This document shows, piece by piece, positions 16,227 through 24,780 of a DNA stretch of 32,079 nt (the stretch's first letter is position 1; the number at the start of each line of letters is the position of its first letter). The notes below the pieces were generated by a model. That model was not told the DNA's origin. It saw nothing but the letters and a program-made list of their open reading frames with translations, and made no database searches. The position numbers and the translations under genes were made by a program. Source of the stretch: a virus; the IMG/VR virus record IMGVR_UViG_3300036832_002130, positions 1 through 32,079 of that record. One strand, 5' to 3'.

Positions 16227-16994
16227 TTAACCGGCGACTTTTCTCGGGCGACCTCGCCCGCGTTTCACCGGTGAATCGGATGTTTTTTTCATGACCTTTT
16301 TCGCGGGCTTCGGCGGTGTTTTCTTCACCGGTGCAACAGGCCGGGGTTTCGGGTTCAGCTCACGGCCGAGTCGTTCGATGTCTTTTTTGACGCCACAGCT
16401 TTCATCAAGCTGAATGGCGCGTTGCAGGTGCGTCATCGCTTCCGCAAGTTGCCCGTTATCACGCAGCGTGAGACCGACAACCTTATGCAGACGGGCGCGA
16501 ACCTCGTCGGGCATATCAGCGACACGGGTCATCCCGATAACGCTTAGCAGTGGCTGAACATCAACCGGCTGACAGGCGATGCGGGCGCGAATGGCGGCGA
16601 GGGCCACCTCTTCTGCGAGCATGTACGGTGCGGTGCGCGAGTGACCGTCAGGCATCGACAGGGCAAAGTGCAGCGCATAGCGGGCAATCTCAATCGCGCC
16701 GGGAATATCACCGACATCAAGACGCCACAGCATCACGGTCATCAGGATGTCATCCTGAGCGCCGGTGCCGGTATCCAGTACACCGGTGACCCACGGCAGA
16801 TAGAACGGCAACAGCTCGCGCTTTTTCTCAGCTTTGCGCTCTTTAGAATGGATTTGTTTTAGCGTCCGGCGGTCTGCGGCCAGCTTGACGAGCATCTGCT
16901 CGTAAGCCGTGGCATGCCGCAGCGGGTGTTGTTCCCGCTGCGATGCCTTTTCAGCCGAGACCCGCATCGCGTGACGCTGTGCGGGGCTCGCCAT
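16227..16994 (-). CDS. M: terminase small subunit M
   Basis: The 255-aa product is the endonuclease/small terminase subunit of the P2 gpM type, acting with P at cos. SPAQRHAMRVSA, MLVKLAADRRTLKQIHSKERKAEKKRELLPFYLPWV and WRLDVGDIPGAIEIARYAL are family blocks. The last 45 residues are Pro/Lys-rich and end with KRGRGRPRK, an AT-hook-like DNA-binding motif. It starts 3 bp after the end of N. Confidence 0.94.
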   Translation of the reverse strand: MASPAQRHAMRVSAEKASQREQHPLRHATAYEQMLVKLAADRRTLKQIHSKERKAEKKRELLPFYLPWVTGVLDTGTGAQDDILMTVMLWRLDVGDIPGAIEIARYALHFALSMPDGHSRTAPYMLAEEVALAAIRARIACQPVDVQPLLSVIGMTRVADMPDEVRARLHKVVGLTLRDNGQLAEAMTHLQRAIQLDESCGVKKDIERLGRELNPKPRPVAPVKKTPPKPAKKVMKKTSDSPVKRGRGRPRKVAG

Positions 16995-16997
16995 CGG

Positions 16998-18158
16998 TTA
17001 AGCCTCCGCGCCGTCGGTGGTCTCACCCTTTGGGGCGCTACCTGCATTCATCGCCTGCAAGGCTTTCACCATTTCAGCCGCGAACACGCTCGCGCTGGTC
17101 GCTTCCGGGGTGGCACCCTCTTCCTGCTCAAGGATTTCGATGTTTTCAATCAGGCAACCGGCCGCATAATCCTCGATAACGAAATCGACTTTCACCTGCT
17201 CGTAGTTTTCCACCTGATCCAGTTTCGGGTTTTCAACGATATGACGGCGGTGCGCGTCTTCGTACAGGTAGATGGAAATGTTATCCAGCGTGGTGATAAA
17301 GATGCTGTTAGCCGGGAAGAACGGCGCACGCACGGCCTGTAACTGACCAATGGTTTTCTGGCTGACAATCAACTCAGCGGCGAGTTGTTCGCTGTTTGCC
17401 TGGAATTTGTTAATCATCGGGAAATATTTGTCGGTCAGGATGCGACGACCGCAAATCACCACCATTTCCGGGTTTTCGCGGTGGATTTCTTCAATCAGCG
17501 ATTCATGCCCGTCCATCACCAGCGCGTCGAGGTTGGCATAATGCCCGCCCTTACCGACCTTAATGGTGTCTGAAATGACCGTGCCGTCATCATCCAGAAC
17601 CTTCGACATCACACGCTCTGGCGCGTCTTCGCGGTATTTTTGCAGCCAGCCGACAGCCACATCCTGAAGCAACGGATTTTTTGCACGGTCAGACGTCGCG
17701 GCACGGCTTACGCCATTAAAACCAATGGTGATGTAGTCCAGAGCCTGACGCTTGATGATGGCGTTACGGATGCGGATCTGAAAATCTTCAAAACGCGCCC
17801 ACAGGTCGAGCTTGTTGTACTTCAGGTTGTAATCGAAATTGACCGGTTTGCAGAAATAACGGAACGCATCCAGCTTCGAGAAATCCGCCGTTTTGCGCTC
17901 GACGCCGCCGTCAGTGTCGGTGGTGCTGGCGATGGTGCCGGTCACATCGATACCGACTTTTTCCTCGGTCAGTTCCCCCACGGTCACCATGTTGATGAGT
18001 TGCAGGAAGGAAGACGACTGCTGGATTTTATCGAAGAGTTTCTGCGTGACAGACGGCTCGACGTTGAATTTTTTATCAAGGTCAGGCACTTCGACACCGT
18101 TCAGTTCGGCGAGGCGGCTCAGGTATTTATTGAATTTAAAACGGGTCTCTTTACGCAT
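16998..18158 (-). CDS. N: major capsid protein N
   Basis: The 386-aa product is the P2 gpN family (HK97 fold). MRKETRFKFNKYLSRLAELNG starts it. VTQKLFDKIQQSSSFLQ, the RIRNAIIKRQALDYITIGFNG helix region and YLYEDAHRRHIVENPK are hallmarks. In P2 the first residues are removed by the protease O during maturation. It lies directly after O in the O-N-M-L operon. Confidence 0.96.
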   Translation of the reverse strand: MRKETRFKFNKYLSRLAELNGVEVPDLDKKFNVEPSVTQKLFDKIQQSSSFLQLINMVTVGELTEEKVGIDVTGTIASTTDTDGGVERKTADFSKLDAFRYFCKPVNFDYNLKYNKLDLWARFEDFQIRIRNAIIKRQALDYITIGFNGVSRAATSDRAKNPLLQDVAVGWLQKYREDAPERVMSKVLDDDGTVISDTIKVGKGGHYANLDALVMDGHESLIEEIHRENPEMVVICGRRILTDKYFPMINKFQANSEQLAAELIVSQKTIGQLQAVRAPFFPANSIFITTLDNISIYLYEDAHRRHIVENPKLDQVENYEQVKVDFVIEDYAAGCLIENIEILEQEEGATPEATSASVFAAEMVKALQAMNAGSAPKGETTDGAEA

Positions 18159-18202
18159 AGTGTTTTTTATCCTGTCAGAAAGCGGGCGTTAAAATGTTTG
18201 AC

Positions 18203-19069
18203 TCAGCAGTCGGTCAGCGTCACATCCCCGGCATCACCGCCGGTGCTCCGCAGGCGACGCGGCTGTGTAATGCTTTCGGTTTTGTCCAGGGTGGTCTGGA
18301 TCGTGCTGAACTGCTGCGCAGTTTCATCCCCATGCGCGGCTACGTTTTGTTTCAGTGTCGCGAGTTCGCTTTCCAGCGCTGCGAAGCGGGTTTCCGTCGC
18401 GTCCTCCCCGGTTTGCACACGTTCCGCGATAGACGTCACCGCCTCGTGCACGTCGGCGAAACGCACGTCGTCGCTCTGTTGCTGGCGACTAAAAATGGCC
18501 TTAACGGAGTCGGTCAGTTTGGTGAGAAGCGTGTCGGGCTGGTCTTCAAATTCCAGCTCGGCGAGTGTCGCCACTGAGAAGAGATCGCCCGGCTGGTCTT
18601 TCTTCCCGTTCAGCGGATTGGCGGTGGCGCGGCTGCAAAACTCGAGGTATTCGGTACCGAGGCTTGCGGGGTCATCGGTGACGGCCAGCCCGACGAGATA
18701 GCTCTTGCCACTGTTGGCGAAGTTCGGGCGGATTTCCATTGAGGTGTAAACCTTCTGGCCTTTCGCCACCATGTCGACGAGGTTGTCGAGCGGGGCAATT
18801 CGGCCAAACAGCGCCAGCTTACCTTTCAGCGCGGAGTCATCATCGATGACATCGGCTTTCACCTCGGCAACGTCGCCATAACGCCCGTACTGACCGTCGG
18901 GATTGATGCTGCGGATATGTTCGAGATTGATGCGGCAACCGTAGACGCGCGGGTCGAAGGTGTCAGCCATTTCCTGAATATCGGACGCGCCGATGACGCG
19001 ACCGTCACAGGTATCACCCTCGACACCGATGCGGAACCATTTAGAAATTTTGGAGGCTTTTTTTGCCAT
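18203..19069 (-). CDS. O: capsid scaffold and maturation protease O
   Basis: The 288-aa product carries an N-terminal serine protease and a C-terminal scaffold helix. The P2 triad D19-H48-S107 maps here to Asp19, His51 and Ser110 (EGDTCDGR, INLEHIRS, VYTSMEI), a shift of three residues from a small insertion. The C-terminal part (about 160-260) is a Gln/Glu-rich coiled coil. It is first in the leftward head operon and diverges from P. Confidence 0.95.
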   Translation of the reverse strand: MAKKASKISKWFRIGVEGDTCDGRVIGASDIQEMADTFDPRVYGCRINLEHIRSINPDGQYGRYGDVAEVKADVIDDDSALKGKLALFGRIAPLDNLVDMVAKGQKVYTSMEIRPNFANSGKSYLVGLAVTDDPASLGTEYLEFCSRATANPLNGKKDQPGDLFSVATLAELEFEDQPDTLLTKLTDSVKAIFSRQQQSDDVRFADVHEAVTSIAERVQTGEDATETRFAALESELATLKQNVAAHGDETAQQFSTIQTTLDKTESITQPRRLRSTGGDAGDVTLTDC

Positions 19070-19148
19070 GAGTCAGGTGTCCTGATGTTGGTTTTTCGGA
19101 TCAGGCTTAGTTTCCCGACTCATCCCCGCACCGGCTATCCATTGCGGA

Positions 19149-19166
19149 TGGCATACCCCTGACACA
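19149..19166. promoter_or_regulatory. candidate shared Ogr site for divergent PO and PP
   Basis: On minus this reads TGT-N12-CCA and on plus TGG-N12-ACA, each one base off TGT-N12-ACA. The centre (19157.5) predicts starts near 19102 (toward O, leader about 33 nt) and near 19212 (toward P, leader about 24 nt). One dyad could therefore activate both divergent late operons. Confidence 0.55.
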
Positions 19167-19235
19167 ACAGGGCTTTAGCGATTCGCTGCCCCTGTTTCTT
19201 TAGCCTTGCCCTGTATCAACCACGGCGAGGCAAAC

Positions 19236-21005
19236 ATGACCATCACCACTGAAACCACACTTCTGAGCGACCCGCGACGGCAGGCGGCGCTGTTGTTCTG
19301 GCAGGGATTTTCCGTGCCGCAAATTTCGGAAACACTCCAGACTAAGCGGGCCACCGTGCAGAGCTGGAAGCAGCGCGATAAATGGGAGGCGACCGCGCCC
19401 CTGACGCGCGTCGAAACCACGCTCGAAGCGCGACTGATTCAGCTCTATGCCAAGCCCGACCTGACAGCACACGATTTCAAGGTTGCCGACTTTCTGGCTC
19501 GACAAATGGAGCGTCTTGCGCGGGTTAACCGCTACAGCCAGACCGGCAGCGAGGCGGATTTAAACCCCAACGTCGCCAACCGCAACAAGGGCGAGAAGAC
19601 GAAGCCGAAAAAGAATTTTTTCAGCGATGAGGCTATCGAAAAGCTGGAAGACATTTTCCTCGACCAGTCATTCGAGTATCAGCTCGACTGGTACCGTGCC
19701 GGACTGGCACATCGCATCCGTCACATTCTGAAATCCCGCCAGATTGGCGCGACGTTTTACTTTGCGCGCGAAGCGCTGATGCGGGCACTGAAAACAGGGA
19801 ATAATCAGATTTTCCTGTCGGCCAGTAAAACGCAGGCTTACGTATTCCGCGAATATATCATTCAGTTTGCCAAACTGGCGGAGGTGGAGCTCACCGGTGA
19901 CCCGATTGTCATCGGCAACAACGGTGCAAAGCTCATTTTCCTCGGCACCAATTCCAACACCGCGCAGAGCCATAACGGCGATTTGTACGTCGATGAAATT
20001 TTCTGGATCCCCAATTTCCAGCAACTGAAAAAAGTTTCTTCCGGCATGTCGTCGCAGGAGCATCTGCGCACGACCTATTTCTCGACACCCTCGTCGCTGG
20101 CGCACGGCGCTTACCCGTTCTGGTCAGGGGAACAATTCAACCGGGGCCGGTCGAATGCGGGTGAGCGCGTCGACATCGACATCACGCACGCCGCACTGGC
20201 AAAGGGTGTTGCCTGCCCCGACGGCCAGTGGCGACAGATTGTCACCCTTGAGGATGCTCTCGCCAAAGGCTGCACCCTGTTTAATATCGACACACTGCGC
20301 CGCGAAAACAGTGTCGACGACTTCCGCAATTTGTTTATGTGCGAGTTTGTCGACGATAAAGCATCGGTGTTCCCGTTCGAGGAATTACAGCGCTGCATGG
20401 TCGACAGTCTGGAGAAATGGGAAGACGTCGCGCCGTTCGCCGACCGGCCATTCGGTCACCGTACGGTATGGGTCGGCTATGACCCGTCATTACGCGGTGA
20501 CAGCGCCGGGTGCGTGGTCATTGCGCCACCGGTGGTCGCCGGGGGCAAATTCCGCATCCTTGAGCGTCACCAGTGGAAAGGCATGGACTTCGCGCAGCAG
20601 GCCGAATCCATTCGTGAGCTGACGCTGAAATATAACGTCGAGTACATTGGCATCGATGCGACCGGACTCGGTCAGGGTGTTTTCCAGCTTGTGCGCTCGT
20701 TCTACCCGGCCGCACGTGAAATCCGCTACACACCGGAAATGAAAACCGCGATGGTGCTGAAAGCGAAAGACACCATCACCCGCGGCTGTCTCGAGTACGA
20801 CGTCGGCGCGACCGACCTCACGCAGTCGTTTATGTCCATCCGCAAAACCATGACCAGCAGCGGGCGCAGTGCCACCTATGAGGCCAGCCGCACCGAGGAA
20901 GCAAGTCACGCCGATCTGGCATGGGCCACCATGCACGTCTTAATCAATGAACCCCTGACCGCCGCCAGCGGCCAGCCGTCATCCTCAATCATGGAATGGA
21001 ACTGA
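19236..21005 (+). CDS. P: terminase large subunit P
   Basis: The 589-aa product is the packaging ATPase. The start MTITTETTLLSDPRRQAALL matches P2 P and follows GCGAGG. An HTH-like N-terminal segment (about 22-50, FSVPQISETLQTKRATVQSW) is followed by a Walker A-like KSRQIGAT (166-173) and Walker B LYVDE (250-254). A C-terminal nuclease-type domain has acidic strands YDPSLRGDSAG and YIGIDATGLG. It is coupled to Q by a one-base overlap (TGATG). Confidence 0.96.
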   Translation: MTITTETTLLSDPRRQAALLFWQGFSVPQISETLQTKRATVQSWKQRDKWEATAPLTRVETTLEARLIQLYAKPDLTAHDFKVADFLARQMERLARVNRYSQTGSEADLNPNVANRNKGEKTKPKKNFFSDEAIEKLEDIFLDQSFEYQLDWYRAGLAHRIRHILKSRQIGATFYFAREALMRALKTGNNQIFLSASKTQAYVFREYIIQFAKLAEVELTGDPIVIGNNGAKLIFLGTNSNTAQSHNGDLYVDEIFWIPNFQQLKKVSSGMSSQEHLRTTYFSTPSSLAHGAYPFWSGEQFNRGRSNAGERVDIDITHAALAKGVACPDGQWRQIVTLEDALAKGCTLFNIDTLRRENSVDDFRNLFMCEFVDDKASVFPFEELQRCMVDSLEKWEDVAPFADRPFGHRTVWVGYDPSLRGDSAGCVVIAPPVVAGGKFRILERHQWKGMDFAQQAESIRELTLKYNVEYIGIDATGLGQGVFQLVRSFYPAAREIRYTPEMKTAMVLKAKDTITRGCLEYDVGATDLTQSFMSIRKTMTSSGRSATYEASRTEEASHADLAWATMHVLINEPLTAASGQPSSSIMEWN

Positions 21006-22039
21006 TGAGCAAACGTCAAAACAAGAAAGCCCAGTACACTGCAAAACCGGTGCAGCACGCCGCACCCGCCCAGAGCATGGAGGCGTTCACCTTCGGCGAG
21101 CCGACGGCGGTACTCGACCGGCGTGATATTCTCGATTACGTGGAGTGCGTGGATAACGGGCGATGGTACGAGCCGCCGGTGAGTTTCTCGGGGCTGGCGA
21201 AAAGCCTGCGGGCTGCCGTCCACCACAGCTCACCGATTTACGTGAAGCGTAACATTCTGGCCTCCACCTACATTCCGCACCCGCTGCTGTCACAGCAGGA
21301 CTTCAGCCGGTTTGTGCTCGACTTCCTAGTCTTCGGGAACGCCTTTATTGAGAAGCGCGTCAGCCTGTCAGGCAAGCCGCTCAAACTGGAGACCTCACCG
21401 GCAAAATACACCCGGCGCGGGGTGGAAGATGACACCTACTGGTACATGCAATCCGATTCGCAGCCGCATCAGTTCGCGCCGGGCTCCGTGTTTCATCTGC
21501 TTGAGCCTGACATCAATCAGGAGGTGTACGGCCTGCCTGAATACCTGAGCGCACTCAATTCCGCCTGGCTGAACGAATCCGCGACGCTGTTCCGCCGCAA
21601 GTATTACCAGAACGGGGCGCACGCCGGGTACATCATGTACGTCACCGACGCAGCACAAAGCAGCACCGACGTCGAAGCGCTGCGCAAGGCAATGCGTGAC
21701 TCGAAGGGCCTCGGGAATTTTAAGAACCTGTTTTTCTACGCGCCAAACGGTAAGGCAGACGGCATTAAAATCGTGCCGCTGAGCGAAGTCGCGACGAAGG
21801 ATGATTTCTTCAATATCAAAAAGGTCAGCGCCGCCGATATGCTCGATGCGCATCGCATCCCGTTTCAGTTGATGGGGGGCAAGCCTGAGAATGTGGGATC
21901 ATTGGGTGACGTGGAGAAGGTTGCGAAGGTGTTTGTACGCAATGAATTAACACCTTTGCAAGGGCGGTTTAAAGAGATAAATAACTGGCTCGGTGAAAAT
22001 GTAATTCGCTTTGACAAATACACATTTGATACCGAATAG
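21005..22039 (+). CDS. Q: portal protein Q
   Basis: The 344-aa product equals P2 Q in length and forms the portal ring. ATG 21005 (MSKRQNKKA) overlaps the P stop. Segments such as FGEPTAVLDRRDILDYVEC, YEPPVSFSGLAKSLRAAVHHSSP and HRIPFQLMGGKPEN identify it. The last 50 codons are noticeably more AT-rich than the rest, so a recombination edge of the adjacent cargo may lie within the 3' end. Confidence 0.96.
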   Translation: MSKRQNKKAQYTAKPVQHAAPAQSMEAFTFGEPTAVLDRRDILDYVECVDNGRWYEPPVSFSGLAKSLRAAVHHSSPIYVKRNILASTYIPHPLLSQQDFSRFVLDFLVFGNAFIEKRVSLSGKPLKLETSPAKYTRRGVEDDTYWYMQSDSQPHQFAPGSVFHLLEPDINQEVYGLPEYLSALNSAWLNESATLFRRKYYQNGAHAGYIMYVTDAAQSSTDVEALRKAMRDSKGLGNFKNLFFYAPNGKADGIKIVPLSEVATKDDFFNIKKVSAADMLDAHRIPFQLMGGKPENVGSLGDVEKVAKVFVRNELTPLQGRFKEINNWLGENVIRFDKYTFDTE

Positions 22040-22110
22040 TTTCATTTTTAATATTCATAGCTCAGCGCTGATATTGACCATTTGTTGATGGGAATGGCAG
22101 TATTCTTTTT

Positions 22111-22779
22111 TTAATGGTTGCTTTTTATGGTCTGAACCATATAGCCAAAAGGATGCCATGCTGAGCTATCACTTGCGAAGACTGTCGGGCTTTCATAAAT
22201 TTTACTACCATCAGGAAACTCAGATAGATATGTATACTGAAGGATATATCCGCGAGGATTATATATCTTTGAGGATTGAGTGCCAAACTGAGTGCTTTTA
22301 CTGGCTTTTCCGAAAGGAACTCTTACGTTATTTGATAAAGCTGTGAACTGATCTTTATTATACATTGACTTAAACTCTGGGTGCATACTCTCATAAAGCT
22401 CTGCAAATTGCCCATTATTAACCTCGCTGAGCATTTTTTCTGCGACTTTTTGTGCGTCAGCACTGCTAGGTGGTGGTGGGAATGGGGCAAAAGGATCATC
22501 GGATACAAAGCCTGCCGGATTGAAAAAATAGACGACCACGAAAAATCCGGCCGCTCCCGCTGCTTTAATGGTTTTGTTTACGCTAACCTCCAACGCGCCA
22601 GGCAACATGGCTCCAAATCCGCCTGCAATCATGGCAAGAACGAGTCTGAAAACCCACCACTGTTTTTGTGTTGGATACGGTATTGCAACAACTAGTATCA
22701 ACATTATGATCACAAAGAAAACTGCAAAAGAAAATAGCAATGCTTTTTCTATAGAAAGCTTTGAAGTTCTTTTAGCCAT
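22111..22779 (-). CDS. three-helix membrane protein with periplasmic NTF2/DUF4019-like domain (cargo)
   Basis: ATG 22779 (after GAGG at 8 nt) gives 222 aa. It has three transmembrane helices (about 11-33, 43-60, 72-88), a Pro-rich linker (96-105) and a soluble domain to the end. The basic N-terminus suggests the soluble domain is periplasmic. The middle part (FRLVLAMIAGGFGAMLPG ... YFFNPA) is a motif I associate with bacterial membrane sensor proteins. The soluble domain (AEKMLSEVNNGQFAELYESM, then VPFGKASKS, then YTYLSEFPDG) looks like a DUF4019/NTF2-like fold, with moderate confidence. It is AT-rich, convergent with Q and divergent from the protease gene. Function is unknown. Confidence 0.78.
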   Translation of the reverse strand: MAKRTSKLSIEKALLFSFAVFFVIIMLILVVAIPYPTQKQWWVFRLVLAMIAGGFGAMLPGALEVSVNKTIKAAGAAGFFVVVYFFNPAGFVSDDPFAPFPPPPSSADAQKVAEKMLSEVNNGQFAELYESMHPEFKSMYNKDQFTALSNNVRVPFGKASKSTQFGTQSSKIYNPRGYILQYTYLSEFPDGSKIYESPTVFASDSSAWHPFGYMVQTIKSNH

Positions 22780-23067
22780 AATTAACCTCAATAGCAGAGT
22801 TACGATGGGTAGAGGGAAATATATTATTTAGATGGTTTATAGCATAACCATACAAAAGCCACCTCCTCCATAAGCATGATTATTGATTAATGCATATTAG
22901 TCATAATGTGGTAATCAAAAACTTGCATATCACCCATGACTACTACATGAATCAGTTTTATTCGAGTAATAATGCTGAAAGAAGGTGCACACCGATTATT
23001 TAGCAATGCTTCACTAACATATGCAATGTTTAACAATGCTTTATTGTCTCATTTCTGCGAGGTTATC

Positions 23068-23697
23068 ATGAATAGGCGTAATTTTTTAAGTTTGTTATTG
23101 TGCTTTACAGCCATGCAATCAGCTAAATCAGCAGTAATGCCTCTTGGCCCCATGACACCTCAGGGTCAGCTGATGAGGGCATATGTGGCTCATCCCAAAC
23201 GGGTTACTCAAAGCTGCCCATTTTGGTGCTGGGCAGCATCAATTTCGATGATCTTTGAGGCTCATGGATATCACATAGATCAAACGGAGATTGTTAGGAG
23301 GAGCTTTAATTCAAATGTTGCCATTTGCACTACAGGCAATACTTCCACCATGGGGAATAATTTAAGCCAACCATGGGTCGACTTGCAGGGACGAAATTTT
23401 CAATCACAGGTTGTAGCTGCATATGATTATTTTAATAATATTAATGCAATAAATAATATGATTTTAATTAACGAATTAATATATGACAGGCCTCTTTTAT
23501 ATGCCAATAAGAGTCATGCTATGGTTGTCGTTTCTATCGATTATTTCATGACGCCAATGGGGCCAGATGTTAAGGCTGTTGGTGTTCTTGATCCTTGGCC
23601 TGCTAGCCCAGGGTATCACTTGCTTAATCCTCAAGAAATGGTGCCTGTGCACATGGGAGGGGATATGACTTTCCTTGCTGCGGTGCAGACGACATAA
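23068..23697 (+). CDS. exported papain-like cysteine protease (AvrRpt2/C39-like) (cargo)
   Basis: ATG 23068, preceded by GCGAGG, gives 209 aa with a signal peptide (MNRRNFLSLLLCFTAMQSAKSA, likely cut after about residue 22). The catalytic Cys54 lies in PFWCWAASISM, His150 in KSHAMVVV and Asp175 in LDPWP, the order of papain-like AvrRpt2/C39-type enzymes. Cys50 and Cys87 could form a disulfide in the periplasm. The longer frame from 22972 lacks a good ribosome site and would bury the signal peptide. It is AT-rich and lies between Q and cos, divergent from the membrane gene. It is likely a lysogenic-conversion enzyme acting outside the cytoplasm. The target is unknown. Confidence 0.85.
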   Translation: MNRRNFLSLLLCFTAMQSAKSAVMPLGPMTPQGQLMRAYVAHPKRVTQSCPFWCWAASISMIFEAHGYHIDQTEIVRRSFNSNVAICTTGNTSTMGNNLSQPWVDLQGRNFQSQVVAAYDYFNNINAINNMILINELIYDRPLLYANKSHAMVVVSIDYFMTPMGPDVKAVGVLDPWPASPGYHLLNPQEMVPVHMGGDMTFLAAVQTT

Positions 23698-23759
23698 AGC
23701 GGTTAATGGTGCGAGGGGGCGTCACAATTGGGATACCTGTTACCGTGATCCAGCGCGCA

Positions 23760-23778
23760 ATGCTTTCCCCGCCACGCC
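23760..23778 (-). other. cos site (19-nt cohesive end)
   Basis: On minus this reads GGCGTGGCGGGGAAAGCAT, followed by TGCGCGCTGG. The P2 cohesive end as I remember it is GGCGAGGCGGGGAAAGCAC followed by TGCGCGCTG, so 17 of 19 bases agree and the flank continues the match. It is located between Q and the end of the A operon, exactly where P2 has cos. The GC-rich flank to about 23880 contains short inverted repeats that may be terminase-binding sequence. Confidence 0.9.
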
Positions 23779-23936
23779 TGCCCGCTTCAGAGGTCGCTTT
23801 TAATGCAGTTGCACGACCACAGCCAGACCGCGCCAGCACTGGCGCGAGAGCGCGAGGGAAAGTCGCAGCAGCGCATGCAACCTCACGCGCTAAATGCATG
23901 CATGACTAAAAAACCGAAAAATCGCGAAAATTGCAT

Positions 23937-23963
23937 AAAAAAACCGGCAATTTCGGTGCCGGT
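23937..23963 (-). terminator. intrinsic terminator of the early (A) operon
   Basis: ACCGGCA (23943-23949) and TGCCGGT (23957-23963) make a 7-bp stem with a 7-nt loop. On minus it is followed directly by T7 (23937-23943). It ends leftward early transcription before it reaches cos. Confidence 0.87.
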
Positions 23964-23970
23964 CCGGTGA

Positions 23971-24072
23971 TTATTTGCCGCGTGACGAGTCAATAATGCT
24001 GTTGATACACATACTGGTGACAATCAGCAAAAAGATAGTGGTCCACGGATTCGCATAAATCAGGCTTAACAT
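23971..24072 (-). CDS. 33-aa single-helix membrane peptide
   Basis: ATG 24072 follows AAAAGGATC at about 11 nt and encodes 33 residues, MLSLIYANPWTTIFLLIVTS plus CINSIIDSSRGK, with one transmembrane helix (about 8-26). A longer frame to 24207 is an overlap with the 64-aa gene and is rejected. It is the last gene before the operon terminator. I cannot name it. It could be a small membrane toxin, an exclusion peptide or an unrelated conserved end-of-operon ORF. Confidence 0.6.
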   Translation of the reverse strand: MLSLIYANPWTTIFLLIVTSMCINSIIDSSRGK

Positions 24073-24088
24073 GTTGATATAGATCCTT

Positions 24089-24283
24089 TTATTTTTTCGT
24101 TCTGATGTGGTTAAGTAAGTCCTTAACAACCTGACCGAGCTCAGCGTTGCTCGCCTGCTCGACCAGCTTGTCGGTATACGCATCGACCTCGCGTGAGCTG
24201 AGGTCATTGTTCAGCGCCAGACAGGTAATATGTTTCGACCAACGCCTAAGCCACTCACCTTCAGAAGAAATGGAATTTTGCAT
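24089..24283 (-). CDS. small helical protein, 64 aa, end of A operon
   Basis: ATG 24283 follows GAGG at 9 nt, and that ribosome site lies inside the opposite-strand gene 24282-24713. The product (SEGEWLRRWSKHITCLALNN, AYTDKLVEQASNAELGQVVKDLL) is entirely helical and without membrane segments. It resembles conserved small ORFs at the 3' end of the A operon in P2-like phages, but I recognise no function. Confidence 0.65.
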   Translation of the reverse strand: MQNSISSEGEWLRRWSKHITCLALNNDLSSREVDAYTDKLVEQASNAELGQVVKDLLNHIRTKK

Positions 24284-24713
24284 GTCTAAAAACCTCGATT
24301 TATTTAACCAGCAGGCGGCAGAAATCTTTGCGGTACTGTGGGAAACCTTTCCCGTCCCACAGACAATTCGCTACAAAAAATTTAACGCCGAGCACCCTGA
24401 AGAATACTTTTATAACCCTAACGCACCCGAGATGAAGGCAATAGATGATTTGCGTAGTGTTGTTTCTGGCACATTTATTTTTCTCGGTGAGAATGGCTAC
24501 ATTCAGTATTCAACGGACCATCAAGCGGGTTTTTATGATGTCAGACTGACCGAAAAGGGGCTCGCGGTACTGAATAAAAAGCCCGAGGTGCTCGGCAGCA
24601 ATGAGACGATGGGTGATAAAATTATTAGTGCAGTGAAAGACGGTACGCCGGGGGTAATTGCCGGTGCAGTGACAAACCTGCTGACCCTCGGTGTCAATCT
24701 GGTAACAAGCTAA
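24282..24713 (+). CDS. winged-helix-like protein with hydrophobic C-terminus, opposite-strand gene
   Basis: ATG 24282 (with GGA 7 nt upstream) gives 143 aa. The N-terminal part (about 1-100: DLFNQQAAEIFAVLWETFPVP, then VVSGTFIFLGENGYI, then VRLTEKGLAVLNKKPE) looks like a winged-helix domain. The last 30 residues (GTPGVIAGAVTNLLTLGVNL) form one hydrophobic, glycine-rich helix. Its start codon overlaps that of the 64-aa gene in the palindrome CATG, so the two are divergent without any gap. It lies in the cos-to-A interval, where P2 carries tin and old. A role in phage exclusion or control of the late phase of the early operon is possible but unproven. Confidence 0.75.
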   Translation: MSKNLDLFNQQAAEIFAVLWETFPVPQTIRYKKFNAEHPEEYFYNPNAPEMKAIDDLRSVVSGTFIFLGENGYIQYSTDHQAGFYDVRLTEKGLAVLNKKPEVLGSNETMGDKIISAVKDGTPGVIAGAVTNLLTLGVNLVTS

Positions 24714-24780
24714 CGCCTCGCGCAGCTCGTTGTTCAACCCCGCTAGCACCGAAAGCAAGTTTCAGCACTGGCGGCGTTTC

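Noticed and set aside
17640-18701. 353-aa plus ORF opposite N and O
   Set aside because: It is antisense to two clear capsid genes. High GC at codon third positions opens this frame by chance.
23624-23899. 91-aa minus ORF across the cos region
   Set aside because: It covers the cos site and the end of the protease gene and lies beyond the early operon terminator. Its apparent similarity between phages reflects conserved cos DNA.
23706-23909. 67-aa plus ORF over cos
   Set aside because: No ribosome site, low-complexity composition, and the same cos sequence read on the other strand.
24510-24758. 82-aa minus ORF opposite the 143-aa gene
   Set aside because: No ribosome site, Cys/His-rich random composition. 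The plus frame has better start context and domain-like sequence.
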